Shown here piece after piece: positions 15,501 through 23,958 of a stretch of 64,000 nucleotides of DNA (the first letter of the stretch is position 1; each line of letters starts with the position of its first letter). The position numbers and the translations under genes are program-made. The stretch comes from Shumkonia mesophila (GTDB lineage Bacteria; Pseudomonadota; Alphaproteobacteria; Rhodospirillales; Shumkoniaceae). Under the pieces are notes generated by a model. The model was not told the origin of the DNA. It saw only the letters and a program-made list of their open reading frames with translations, and made no database searches. The stretch covers positions 603,613 through 667,612 of the forward strand of contig NZ_JAOTID010000002.1 of the NCBI RefSeq assembly GCF_026163695.1, written 5' to 3'.

Positions 15501-16244
15501 CTACATCCCGAGATAGGCGCGCTTGACGTTCTCGTTGTCGAGCAGGGCGGGACCCCGGTCGGTGAGGACCACTTCCCCGGTTTCCAGCACATAGCCGCGG
15601 TCGGCCACGGCCAGCGCCGAGGAGGCGTTCTGTTCGACCAGGAAGATGGTGGTGCCGGCGGCCTTGAGCGCCCGGATGGTGGCGAACGTCTCGTCCGTCA
15701 CCTTGGGGGCCAGGCCCATGCTCGGTTCGTCGAGCAGCAGCAGGCGCGGCTTGGCCATCAGCCCGCGGCCGATCGCCAGCATCTGCTGCTGGCCGCCCGA
15801 CAGCGTGCCGGCCGGCTGGCGCCGCTTGGCGGCGAGCGCCGGGAACATCTCGTACATGCGCTCCAGGTCGGCGAGCGCGTCGCGGCGCGATCGCGTGAAA
15901 GCGCCCATCAGCAGGTTGTCCTCGACCGACATCGGGCCGAACACCTGGCGGGCCTCCGGGACCTGCGAGATGCCGAGCCGCACCCGGCGGTCGGCCGGCA
16001 TTCCGGCGAGGCTCCGGCCCTCGAACAGGATGTCGCCCGAGGACGCGGGCTGGATGCCGCAAATGGTGTGCAGCAGGGTCGACTTGCCGGCGCCGTTGTT
16101 GCCGACCAGGGCGACCAGTTCGCCCTCGTCGATGTGAAGGCTGACCTTGCGCAGGGCCTGGATGCGTCCGTAGTGGGTGTCGATCTCGCGGACCTCGAGC
16201 AGCGGCGCGGCGCGGGTTTCCGCGGTGCGGTCAGCGGGCGACAT
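15501..16244 (-). CDS. livF: Branched-chain-amino-acid-type ABC transporter ATPase LivF
   Basis: A 247-residue LivF-type ATPase: Walker A GNNGAGKST near residues 48-56, Q-loop region SQVPEARQVFGPM, signature LSGGQQQMLAIGR near 148-160, Walker B LLLLDEP near 167-173 and the typical ending YLGM. It partners LivG on the cytoplasmic face of the LivHM permease. It overlaps livG by 14 nt. The probable substrate of the system is discussed under the neighbouring binding proteins and the PaaK-like ligase. Confidence 0.93.
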   Translation of the reverse strand: MSPADRTAETRAAPLLEVREIDTHYGRIQALRKVSLHIDEGELVALVGNNGAGKSTLLHTICGIQPASSGDILFEGRSLAGMPADRRVRLGISQVPEARQVFGPMSVEDNLLMGAFTRSRRDALADLERMYEMFPALAAKRRQPAGTLSGGQQQMLAIGRGLMAKPRLLLLDEPSMGLAPKVTDETFATIRALKAAGTTIFLVEQNASSALAVADRGYVLETGEVVLTDRGPALLDNENVKRAYLGM

Positions 16245-17016
16245 CGGCGCCTCCCAACGACGCGGCGCCCAGATAGGCCTGGATGACCGCCGGGTTGACG
16301 CGCACCTCGGCGGCCGCCCCTTCGCCCAGCTTGCGGCCGTTGTCCAGCACCAGGATGTAATCGGAGACCCCCATAACCAGGCGCATGTCGTGCTCGACCA
16401 GGACTACGGTGACGCCGGTCTCGGCGGTCTTGCGGATGAGGGCGTCGATGGCCTCGGTCTCGGCCGCGTTCAGCCCGGCGGCCGGCTCGTCGAGCAGCAG
16501 GATCTTGGGCCTGGAGGCCAGGGCGCGGGCGATTTCCAGACGCTTCAGGGCGCCGTAGGGCATGGATGAGGCATCGGCGTCGAGATAGGAGGCCAGGCCG
16601 ACGAAGCGCATCAGCTCGGCCGCCCGCTGGCGGGCCTCCTCCTCCTTGCGGGCGATGGCGCCCAGGCGCAGCACGGTCGGCCAGAACCGGCGGTCGAGGT
16701 GCAGGTGCAGGCCGACCATGACGTTTTCCAGTGCCGTCATGTTGAAGAAGATCTGCAGGTTCTGGAAGGTGCGCGACAGGCCGCGCGCCGCCAGCGCGTA
16801 GGGCGCCAGGCCGACGACATCCTCGCCGGCCAGCAGGATGCGCCCGGCCGTTGGCGTATAGAGGCCGCTGATCAGGTTGAACAGCGTCGTCTTGCCGGCG
16901 CCGTTCGGTCCGATGATCGAATGGATGGTGCCGGCCTCGATGCCGAAACTCAGGTCCTCGACGGCGTGGACGCCGCCGAATTCCTTGCTGAGGTTTTCGA
17001 CCCGAAGCAGGCTCAT
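16231..17016 (-). CDS. livG: Branched-chain-amino-acid-type ABC transporter ATPase LivG
   Basis: A 261-residue LivG-type ATPase beginning MSLLRVENLSKEFGGV. Walker [10 protein letters not shown] is near residues 37-45, followed by LSRTFQNLQIFFNMT, the LivG signature, MPYGALKRLEIARAL near 152-166, and Walker B ILLLDEPAAGLN near 172-183. It energises transport with LivF. The start overlaps the livM stop by 4 nt (17013-17016). Position, length and motifs are all canonical. Confidence 0.93.
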   Translation of the reverse strand: MSLLRVENLSKEFGGVHAVEDLSFGIEAGTIHSIIGPNGAGKTTLFNLISGLYTPTAGRILLAGEDVVGLAPYALAARGLSRTFQNLQIFFNMTALENVMVGLHLHLDRRFWPTVLRLGAIARKEEEARQRAAELMRFVGLASYLDADASSMPYGALKRLEIARALASRPKILLLDEPAAGLNAAETEAIDALIRKTAETGVTVVLVEHDMRLVMGVSDYILVLDNGRKLGEGAAAEVRVNPAVIQAYLGAASLGGADVAR

Positions 17017-17984
17017 CGCGGGGCGCTCCCGCCGCGCGCGCCCAGCCGGATGCGAAACAGCGCGGTCAGGCTGGGCACCAGGCCCTTCGGCATGAAGATC
17101 ATGGTGAGCATCAGGATCAGGCCGAAGATCATGTGCTCGTAGTCGGCGAACCACGTCAGCACCTGCGGCAGGATGGTCAGGATGACGGCGCCCACCACCG
17201 CCCCGAAGGTCGAGGCCATGCCGCCCAGCACCACCATGGTGACCAGTTCGATCGACTTGAAGAAGCTGACGTCCGACGGCGTGATGAAGCCGCCGTAATG
17301 GGCGCTGAGGCTGCCGGCCAGCGAGGCCAGGATGGCCGAGATGACGAAGACCAGGGTCTTGTAGCGGGTGGTGTCGACGCCCGACACCTCGGCCGCGACC
17401 TCCGAGCCGTGGACCGAACGCAGCGCCCGGCCGACCGGCGAATGGATGATGTTGAGCGCCAGCCAGACGGCGACCCACAGGGCGAGGCCGACCAGCCAGT
17501 ACCACACCCCCTCGCTGTCGATGGTCCAGCCGGCGAAGTCGAGCGGCGGCACCGTCATGCCGTCGGGGCCGCCGGTGATGGCCGCTTCGTTGTTGACGAC
17601 GATCGAGATGATGACGCCGAGGCCCAGCGTCGCCATCGCCAGGTAGTGGCCCTTGAGGCGCAGCACCGGGCGGGCCACGGCGAAGGCCAGCACGCCCACC
17701 GCGGCGGCGGCCAGGACCATGGCCAGCAGCGGCGGCCAGCCGTAGGTGGCGGTCAGCACGGCCGAGCCGTAGGCGCCGAGGCCGAGGAAGCCGGCGTGAC
17801 CCAGGCTGATCTGCCCGGCATAGCCGATCAAGAGGTTGAGGCCGACGCAGACGATGGCGTTGATGCCGGCCCGGACCGCCACGTCGAAGAAGAAGGCGTT
17901 GGGCAGGATAAGCGGGGTCGCCGCGATGAGGATGGCGAGCGCCAGCAGTCCGCCGCCGCGGGGCGTCATCAGGCGGGACGTCAT
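17013..17984 (-). CDS. livM: Branched-chain-amino-acid-type ABC transporter permease LivM
   Basis: A 323-residue LivM-type permease with 8-10 predicted helices. The family stretch YAGQISLGHAGFLGLGAYGSAVL is near residues 55-77 and the coupling loop RALRSVHGSEVAAEVSGVDTTRYK near 185-208, followed by AGSLSAHYGGFITP. It forms the membrane channel with LivH. It overlaps both livG and livH by 4 nt, showing translational coupling through the operon. Confidence 0.93.
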   Translation of the reverse strand: MTSRLMTPRGGGLLALAILIAATPLILPNAFFFDVAVRAGINAIVCVGLNLLIGYAGQISLGHAGFLGLGAYGSAVLTATYGWPPLLAMVLAAAAVGVLAFAVARPVLRLKGHYLAMATLGLGVIISIVVNNEAAITGGPDGMTVPPLDFAGWTIDSEGVWYWLVGLALWVAVWLALNIIHSPVGRALRSVHGSEVAAEVSGVDTTRYKTLVFVISAILASLAGSLSAHYGGFITPSDVSFFKSIELVTMVVLGGMASTFGAVVGAVILTILPQVLTWFADYEHMIFGLILMLTMIFMPKGLVPSLTALFRIRLGARGGSAPR

Positions 17985-18856
17985 ACGCGCTCCGTTTCGC
18001 GGCGGCCGAACAGGCCGCTCGGCATGAAGAAGAGGACCAGCAGGATGAGGACGAAGGCGATGGCGTCCTTGTAGTCCGACGACACATAGCCGGCGCCCAT
18101 GGCCTCGGCGACGCCCAGGATGAGGCCGCCGGCGACCGCCCCCCAGCCCTTGCCCAGCCCGCCCAGGATGGCCGCGCAGAAGCCCTTGAGGCCCAGCATG
18201 ATGCCGACTTCGTAGTAGGTCACCGAAAGGGGCGCCACCAGGGCGCCGCCGATGGCGCCCAGCAGCGCCGCCAGCACGAAGCTCAGCATCAGCACCATGC
18301 GCACGTTGATGCCGACCAGGCGGGCCGCCAGCCGGTTATAGGACATGGCCAGCATCGCCTTGCCGAGCTTCATGCGCTCGAAGAACAGCCACATCAGGAA
18401 GACCATGACGGCGCCGCCGCCGATCACCCACAGGCTTTGCGGCAGGATGACGGCGCCGCCGATATTGATGGGCACCTCGCCGGAAAACGGCGGCAGCGAG
18501 TGGAACTCCTTGCCCAGCACCACCTGGGCGGCGCCGCGAAGGAAGATGGAGGCGCCGATGGTGATGATGATCAGCGTGACCACCGAGCCGTCGCGGGCCG
18601 GCTCGATGGCCAGCTTCTCGAGCAGCAGGCCGATGATCACGGTAACGACGACGGCGGCCAGGATGGCCAGCGGCAGCGGCAGGCCGAGTCCCAGGAAGAA
18701 CACCGTTCCCATGCCGCCCAGCATGACGAATTCGCCCTGGGCGAAATTGATCACGTGGCTGGCGTTGTAGATGATCGAGAAGCCGAGGCCGACCAGGGCG
18801 TAGGTCGCGCCGATGGTGATTCCCGAAAACAGGAACTGGAGGAATTCAGCAGCCAT
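17981..18856 (-). CDS. livH: Branched-chain-amino-acid-type ABC transporter permease LivH
   Basis: A 291-residue LivH-type permease with about eight helices. The N-terminus MAAEFLQFLFSGITIGATYAL leads into the signature FSIIYNASHVINFAQGEFVMLGG near residues 26-48, and the cytoplasmic loop MSYNRLAARLVGINV lies near 172-186. ATG 18856 is preferred to an in-frame ATG 87 nt upstream because family members start just before the first helix. It overlaps livM by 4 nt and lies 160 nt downstream of the first binding-protein gene. Confidence 0.9.
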   Translation of the reverse strand: MAAEFLQFLFSGITIGATYALVGLGFSIIYNASHVINFAQGEFVMLGGMGTVFFLGLGLPLPLAILAAVVVTVIIGLLLEKLAIEPARDGSVVTLIIITIGASIFLRGAAQVVLGKEFHSLPPFSGEVPINIGGAVILPQSLWVIGGGAVMVFLMWLFFERMKLGKAMLAMSYNRLAARLVGINVRMVLMLSFVLAALLGAIGGALVAPLSVTYYEVGIMLGLKGFCAAILGGLGKGWGAVAGGLILGVAEAMGAGYVSSDYKDAIAFVLILLVLFFMPSGLFGRRETERV

Positions 18857-19016
18857 GTGTCGACGGAAACGCCCCCCCTCATCGTTCGCGGCGATGGCCC
18901 TTCGACCTTCCGCGTCCGGCGCCGGCTTTCCGTCCGCCGCCATTCTTGGCCGCCCTGCGGCGTCCCTTCATATCGTCCCTCGCCGGCCGATGCAACGAGG
19001 ACGGGGCGCTTGGGTC

Positions 19017-20168
19017 TCAGTCGACGATCATCCAGTCGCCGCCCCGGATTTCGAGCATGTGGAAGGCCGAAAGATCCAGCCCCATGTGGTCGGTCGCCGA
19101 CATGTTGACGATGCCGCCGGTGCCGACGTAGCCGCTGGTCTTCTCGATCTCGTCCCTGACCTTGGCCTTGTCGGTGCCGCCGGCCCGGACGATGGCGGCC
19201 AGCGCGATCTGCAGGCCGTCGTAGGCGTGGCCGCCGAAGGTCGACACCGCCTGGCCGGTGCGGGTTTCGAAGGCTTTCTTGTAGGCGAGCGCGACGGCCT
19301 TTTGCGGGTCGCCGTCGGCCAGCTTGTCGGCGACCACCAGACCGGCCGCCGGCAGCCGCGCGCCCTCGGCGGCGTCGCCGGCCAGCTCGATGAACTTCTT
19401 CGAGGCCACGCCGTGCGACTGGTAAAGCGGCAGCGGCACGTCGAGCTGCCGGTAGTTGCGGGTCACGATGGCCGGCCCCTGCCCGAAGTCGGCGACCAGT
19501 ACCGCCTGGACGCCGGCGATGCCCTTCATCTTGGTGAGCTGGGGCATCATGTCGGTGTCCTTGGGGCCGTAGGTCTCGTCGGCCAGCACCTCGATGCGGT
19601 AGGCGGAAACCAGCCCCAGGCACTGTTCGCGCATGGACTTGCCGAAACCGCCGGTGCCCGAAATCATGGCGATCTTCCGGAGGCCCTTCTTCTCCATGTC
19701 CTCGAAGATCTTGGCGCAGGCCATCTTGTCGGCGTGCGCCATCTTGAACACCCATTTCTTGACCGGCTCGCTGATCACCACCGCGGCGGCCAGCGAAATG
19801 AACGGGATTTCGGCCTTCTCCACCAGCGGCACCACGGCCATGGTGGTGCCGGTGGTCGAGCCGCCGACGATGACGTCGACCTTGTCGTTCTGGATCAGGC
19901 GCTTGACCGCCGTCTGGGCGTTGCGGGCGTCCTCGCCGACGTCGTAGTGCACGAGCGCCAGGGGCCGGCCCAAAACGCCGCCCGCCTTGTTGATCGTCTC
20001 GACGTACATTTCCAGCGTCTTGAGCTGCGGGTCGCCCAGGAACGAGGCCGGTCCGGTCACCGACAGGAAGGTCCCGATGCGGATGGGCTCGGCCGCCGCG
20101 GCGCCGCCGGCGACGATCAGCACGGCCGCCGCCCAGCGGCACCCGGCGAGGATGTGTCGGAAGGTCAC
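19017..20168 (-). CDS. Leu/Ile/Val-type periplasmic substrate-binding protein (paralogue 1)
   Basis: A 383-residue type I periplasmic binding protein (Peripla_BP_6). GTG 20168 is chosen because GGGGGAAG sits just upstream and a signal peptide follows directly (residues 1-25, ending GGAAAA). The mature protein starts EPIRIGTFLSVTGPASFLGD, with VIVGGSTTGTTMAVVPLVEKAEIPF near 100-124. It feeds the LivHMGF permease. It is highly similar over its full length to the next upstream gene, so the two are tandem duplicates that may differ in ligand preference. The ligand may be an aromatic acid, inferred from the adjacent PaaK-like ligase. Confidence 0.9.
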   Translation of the reverse strand: MTFRHILAGCRWAAAVLIVAGGAAAAEPIRIGTFLSVTGPASFLGDPQLKTLEMYVETINKAGGVLGRPLALVHYDVGEDARNAQTAVKRLIQNDKVDVIVGGSTTGTTMAVVPLVEKAEIPFISLAAAVVISEPVKKWVFKMAHADKMACAKIFEDMEKKGLRKIAMISGTGGFGKSMREQCLGLVSAYRIEVLADETYGPKDTDMMPQLTKMKGIAGVQAVLVADFGQGPAIVTRNYRQLDVPLPLYQSHGVASKKFIELAGDAAEGARLPAAGLVVADKLADGDPQKAVALAYKKAFETRTGQAVSTFGGHAYDGLQIALAAIVRAGGTDKAKVRDEIEKTSGYVGTGGIVNMSATDHMGLDLSAFHMLEIRGGDWMIVD

Positions 20169-20330
20169 GTCTTCCCCCTTGCTTTCCCTGTTTTCGATGC
20201 GCTGTCCGGCGGCCGCGGCTCGACGCGCCGCGGCCCCCACAGTGCACGGGACGCGGCGGCGAATCAAACGCGAAATCGCGCGCGCCGGGGCGGCGCGGAA
20301 CGGCGCTGCCGCCGTCCCGCTTCGCCCGGT

Positions 20331-21494
20331 TCAGTTGACGATGGTCCAGTCGCCGCCGCGGATCTCGATCATGTGGAAGGCCGACAGGTCGAGGCCCATG
20401 TGATCGGTGGCCGACAGGTTGACGATGCCGCCGGTGCCGACGTAGCCGCTGGTCTTCTCGATCTCGGCGCGCACCTTGGCCTTGTCGGTCGATCCCGCCC
20501 GGCTGATCGCGGCCAGCGCCATCTGCAGGCCGTCGTAGGCATGGCCGCCGAAGGTCGACACCGCCTGCCCGAAGGCCTTCTCGTAGGCCTGCATGTAGGA
20601 CAGGCACACCGCCTTCTGGGGATCGGCGGCCGCCAGCTTGTCGGCGACCACCAGTCCGGCCGCCGGCAGCCGCACGCCCTCGGCGGCGTCGCCGGCCAGT
20701 TCGATGAACTTCTTCGAGGCGACGCCGTGCGACTGATAAAGCGGCAGGCCGATGCCAAGCTGCTTGAAGTTGCGCGTCACGATGGCCGGACCCTGGCCGA
20801 AGCCGGGATTGAGCACCGCCTGGACGCCCGCCGTGTTCTTGATCTTGGTGAGCTGGGGCGTCATGTCGGTGTCCTTGGGGCCATAGGTCTCGTCGGCCAG
20901 GACCTGGATGCCATAGGCCGCGACCAGGCTCTTGCACTCGTCCTGCATGGACTTGCCGAAGCCGTCGGTGCCCGAGATCATGCCGATCTTCTTGAGGCCC
21001 CGTTTCTCCATGTCCTCGAAGATCTTGGCGCAGGCCATGCGGTCGGTGTGCGGGGTCTTGAACACCCACTTCTTGACCGGTTCGACGATGGCTGCGGCGC
21101 CGGCCAGCGAGATCATCGGGATCTCGGCCTTTTCCACCAGCGGCACCACGGCCATGGTGGTGCCGGTGGTCGAGCCGCCGACGATGACGTCGACGTTGTC
21201 GCTGCTGATCAGGCGCTTGACGTCGGTCTGCGCCTTCTTGGCGTCGCCGGCGTCGTCGTAGTGGACCAGTTCGACCTTGCGCCCCAGCACGCCGCCCCCG
21301 GCGTTGATCTTCTCGACGTACATCTGGAGCGTCTTGAGTTCGGGGTCTCCCAGGAAGGAGGCCGGGCCGGTGACCGACAGGAAGGTGCCGATCCGGATGG
21401 GTTCGGCGGCCAGGCCCGGAGGTGCGGAGAGCCCGGCTGTCGCCAGAATCGTCCCCGCGACCGCCAGGTCCCGCCATCGTGCGGTTGAAAACAT
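20331..21494 (-). CDS. Leu/Ile/Val-type periplasmic substrate-binding protein (paralogue 2)
   Basis: A 387-residue type I periplasmic binding protein with a signal peptide (residues 1-29, ending GLAA) and the same mature N-terminus EPIRIGTFLSVTGPASFLGD as its downstream paralogue. Shared blocks run to the last residues (SAFHMIEIRGGDWTIVN). Differences concentrate in short stretches such as QMYVEKINAGGGVLGRK and the region around QAYEKAFGQAVSTF. It is the first gene of the reverse-strand liv cluster, so the promoter lies in 21495-21761. ATG 21494 has a GGGGGAAAA ribosome-binding site. Confidence 0.9.
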   Translation of the reverse strand: MFSTARWRDLAVAGTILATAGLSAPPGLAAEPIRIGTFLSVTGPASFLGDPELKTLQMYVEKINAGGGVLGRKVELVHYDDAGDAKKAQTDVKRLISSDNVDVIVGGSTTGTTMAVVPLVEKAEIPMISLAGAAAIVEPVKKWVFKTPHTDRMACAKIFEDMEKRGLKKIGMISGTDGFGKSMQDECKSLVAAYGIQVLADETYGPKDTDMTPQLTKIKNTAGVQAVLNPGFGQGPAIVTRNFKQLGIGLPLYQSHGVASKKFIELAGDAAEGVRLPAAGLVVADKLAAADPQKAVCLSYMQAYEKAFGQAVSTFGGHAYDGLQMALAAISRAGSTDKAKVRAEIEKTSGYVGTGGIVNLSATDHMGLDLSAFHMIEIRGGDWTIVN

Positions 21495-21761
21495 CGTTTT
21501 TCCCCCTTTCGTGGGTTTCAGGTTAGGCAACCCTTGGCGAGCAAACGTCGCGATTGGGTCCAGACTGCCTATAAAAACCACACAAATCAAACGGGAAATA
21601 CCGCCGCCGGTTGATGAACCCGGAGATCTCGATCAACCGTCTTCGATGAAGCAACCGCAAAACTCTTATGGTCTGCCGTCGCCGATTGAAATATCGTGAG
21701 CCGCCAACGCTGCCCGGACGAAGAAACATCCGGCGTGACTTTGCCTGACCGAGGAAACGTG
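21495..21761. promoter_or_regulatory. Divergent promoter region between the liv cluster and the PaaK-like gene
   Basis: This 267-nt gene-free stretch is less GC-rich than its surroundings, especially 21570-21690 (runs such as CTATAAAAACC and CAAAACTCTTATGG). It must contain the outward promoters of the liv cluster (minus) and the phenylacetate-CoA-ligase-like gene (plus), which suggests shared control. No clear operator palindrome was identified. Confidence 0.4.
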
Positions 21762-23084
21762 ATGACCGCGAAACCGACCGAGACGTTCATGTTCTCGCCC
21801 GAAATCGAGACCATGGCGCGCCCCCAGTTGGCCGCCCTGCAACTGGAGAAGCTGAAAAAGATCGTCCGCCACGCCTACGACAACGTGGCCCATTACCGGC
21901 AGCGCTTCGACGCCGCCGGGGTAAGCCCGGACGATCTTAAGACCCTGGACGACATCCAGCGCTTTCCCTTCACCACCAAGGACGACCTCAGGGGCCACTA
22001 TCCGTTCGGCATGTTCGCGGTGCCGCGCGAGCAGGTCATTCGCGTCCATGCCTCCTCCGGCACCACCGGCAAGCCCACCGTCGTCGGCTATACCCGCGAA
22101 GACCTCGACGTGTGGTCGGAGGTGATGGCCCGCTCGCTCGCCTGCATGGGCGCCAGGCCCGGCGATTTCGTGCACAACGCCTATGGCTACGGCCTGTTCA
22201 CCGGCGGCCTCGGGGCGCATTACGGGGCCGAGCGGCTGGGCTGCACGGTGACCCCGGTATCGGGGGGCAACACCGAGCGCCAGATCGTGCTGATGAAGGA
22301 CTTCGAGGCCCAGGTCCTGTGCTCGACGCCGTCCTACGCGCTGCATATCGCCGAGGTTGCCGAGAAGACCGGGGTCGACATCAAGGGGGGCCCGCTTCGG
22401 GTCGGCGTCTTCGGCGCCGAGCCGTGGAGCGAGAACCTGCGCCACGAGCTGGACGCGCGCCTGGGGATCAAGGCGGTCGACATCTACGGCCTGTCCGAGA
22501 TCATCGGCCCCGGCGTTGCCGCCGAGTGCATCGAGGCCCGGGCCGGCCTGCACGGCTGGGAGGACTGCTTCCTGTTCGAGGTGATCGATCCCGAGACGGG
22601 CGATCCGGTGCTGCACGGCGAACAGGGCGAACTGGTCATCACCACGCTCGCCAAATGGGCGCAGCCGATGATCCGCTATCGCACCCGCGACATCACGCGG
22701 CTCACCGACGAGCCGTGCGCCTGCGGCCGCACCCACGCGCGCATCCTCAGGGTCACCGGGCGCAACGACGACATGCTGATCATCCGCGGCGTCAACGTCT
22801 ATCCCTCGCAGGTCGAGGCCCACCTGCTCGGCCTGCCGAGCATCGAGCCCCATTATCAGCTGGTCATCCAGCGCGAGGGGTCCATGGACACGATGACGGT
22901 CGAGGTGGAGGCCAAGTTGGGCGTGCCGGTCGACCAATACCCGTCCATCGCCAAAAAGGTCGCCAACCACGTCAAGGCGATGGTCGGCGTCACCTGCCGG
23001 GCCGTGGTGCTGACGCCGGGCGAGGTGCCGCGCTCGCAGGGCAAGGCGGTCCGGGTGCGCGACCTGCGCCCGAAGGCCATCTGA
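21762..23084 (+). CDS. paaK: Phenylacetate-CoA ligase family protein (PaaK-like)
   Basis: A 440-residue adenylate-forming ligase. The AMP-binding motif HASSGTTGKPTVVGYT lies near residues 90-105, YGLSEIIGPG near 243-252, the RYRTRDIT hinge near 307-314, and ACGRTHARILRVTGRNDDM follows. The C-terminal domain has GVNVYPSQVE near 345-354. PaaK activates phenylacetate (or related aryl-acetates) to the CoA thioester in the cytoplasm. The start at 21762 follows GAGG; upstream in-frame sequence lacks family similarity. It is divergent from a Liv-type transporter, suggesting uptake plus activation of an aromatic acid. Relatives act on indoleacetate or other aryl acids, so the exact substrate is open. 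Confidence 0.88.
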   Translation: MTAKPTETFMFSPEIETMARPQLAALQLEKLKKIVRHAYDNVAHYRQRFDAAGVSPDDLKTLDDIQRFPFTTKDDLRGHYPFGMFAVPREQVIRVHASSGTTGKPTVVGYTREDLDVWSEVMARSLACMGARPGDFVHNAYGYGLFTGGLGAHYGAERLGCTVTPVSGGNTERQIVLMKDFEAQVLCSTPSYALHIAEVAEKTGVDIKGGPLRVGVFGAEPWSENLRHELDARLGIKAVDIYGLSEIIGPGVAAECIEARAGLHGWEDCFLFEVIDPETGDPVLHGEQGELVITTLAKWAQPMIRYRTRDITRLTDEPCACGRTHARILRVTGRNDDMLIIRGVNVYPSQVEAHLLGLPSIEPHYQLVIQREGSMDTMTVEVEAKLGVPVDQYPSIAKKVANHVKAMVGVTCRAVVLTPGEVPRSQGKAVRVRDLRPKAI

Positions 23085-23107
23085 CGAACGCGGAAGGACA
23101 GGACGGG

Positions 23108-23140
23108 GGCCGGCGCCGGCATGGTGCCGGCCTTCCTTTT
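23108..23140 (+). terminator. Terminator of the PaaK-like gene
   Basis: GGCCGGC (23108-23114) can pair with GCCGGCC (23126-23132), followed by TTCCTTTT. It lies 24 nt after the stop codon. Confidence 0.7.
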
Positions 23141-23144
23141 GGGA

Positions 23145-23292
23145 AAAATGGAAATTGCATAAAATTTTATTGAAAATTTAGACTTAATTGTTGACAAATT
23201 TGAATCAATAAAAACGTTGACCTTTATAATAATTGAGAATAGTTTTTACATTAGAGATACTATTGTCTTCGATTTTTATCTGTAGCGATACG
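23145..23292 (+). promoter_or_regulatory. AT-rich island with promoter-like elements
   Basis: About 140 nt of very AT-rich DNA in an otherwise GC-rich window. It contains TTGACA near 23191, TTGACC near 23217 and a TATAAT near 23224, with overlapping possible -35/-10 pairs but none with ideal spacing. It precedes a small membrane-protein frame at 23293. It may be the promoter of that gene or a protein-binding (xenogeneic silencer-like or IHF-like) site. Confidence 0.4.
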
Positions 23293-23640
23293 ATGCCGCG
23301 CCCCCGCCAATTCCCCCTTCCCTCTTTTTTGCCTGTAGGGCGCGCCCGCGGGCGCCATTGTCCGCGGCCGCGGCGGGTCATCCGGCGGGCCGTCCGGCTG
23401 GCGCGTCTGCGCGCCACCCTGTCGGCGCTGGGGTTGATCGGCGTCATCGGCGCGGCGGCCGCCGGCGGCTTCTGGTTCCTGCGCGAGCCGGTACTGGCGG
23501 CGGGTGCCGATGCCCTGCTGGCGGCCGAGTCGCTGTTCATGGCCGAAGGCGCCGAGCCTTCCGCGGCGCAGCCCACGGCGCCGGCCGCCGTGGTCGAGGC
23601 CGGAACCCCCTCGCCCATCAGGGCGGTCCTCGTTCGCTAA
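23293..23640 (+). CDS. Hypothetical small membrane-anchored protein
   Basis: About 115 residues from ATG 23293; an ATG at 23233 is in frame, but the extra residues are encoded by the AT-rich island. The N-terminus is strongly basic (RARGRHCPRPRRVIRRAVRL), followed by one hydrophobic helix near residues 45-65 (LSALGLIGVIGAAAAGGFWF) and an Ala/Pro-rich acidic tail. It would sit in the inner membrane with the basic end inside. I do not recognise the family. Composition is low-complexity, so coding status is moderate. It converges with the ferredoxin gene. Confidence 0.45.
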   Translation: MPRPRQFPLPSFLPVGRARGRHCPRPRRVIRRAVRLARLRATLSALGLIGVIGAAAAGGFWFLREPVLAAGADALLAAESLFMAEGAEPSAAQPTAPAAVVEAGTPSPIRAVLVR

Positions 23641-23658
23641 CCCGCCTCGGCCGCACGC

Positions 23659-23692
23659 ATAAAAAAAGCCCGGCGGAGGGCCCGCCGGGCTT
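23659..23692 (-). terminator. Terminator of the ferredoxin gene
   Basis: An AGCCCGGCGG / CCGCCGGGCT inverted repeat (23667-23691) is followed, in the minus-strand direction, by seven T residues (23660-23666). It lies 21 nt after the ferredoxin stop and may also stop the convergent small gene. Confidence 0.85.
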
Positions 23693-23712
23693 GATCTCGA
23701 AATTCTTGGCGA

Positions 23713-23958
23713 TCAGGCGTGCAGCTTCTCGTAACGGGCCTGCAGCACGTCCTTCGATTCCCGGCGGTTCGGATCGGGAACGCAAGCGTCGACCGGGCAC
23801 ACCAGGGCGCACTGGGGCTCGTCCTCGGCGCCGACGCATTCGGTGCACTTGGCGGGGTCGATCACATAGGTGGTGTCGCCTTCGCTGATTGCTTCATTGG
23901 GGCACGATTCGACGCAGGCGTCGCAGTTCGTGCAGTCGTCGTTGATCATCAGGGCCAT
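23713..23958 (-). CDS. 2[4Fe-4S] ferredoxin (YfhL/Alvin type)
   Basis: An 81-residue ferredoxin. The first cluster motif CTNCDACVESCP is at residues 9-20 and the second CTECVGAEDEPQCALVCP at 38-55, with the extra insertion between the second and third Cys and the C-terminal helix (RRESKDVLQARYEKL) typical of the Allochromatium/YfhL group. Such ferredoxins have very low redox potentials and serve anaerobic aromatic-compound enzymes, nitrogenase or radical SAM enzymes. It is monocistronic, with its own terminator. The divergent neighbour is a radical SAM protein, a possible partner. Confidence 0.92.
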   Translation of the reverse strand: MALMINDDCTNCDACVESCPNEAISEGDTTYVIDPAKCTECVGAEDEPQCALVCPVDACVPDPNRRESKDVLQARYEKLHA

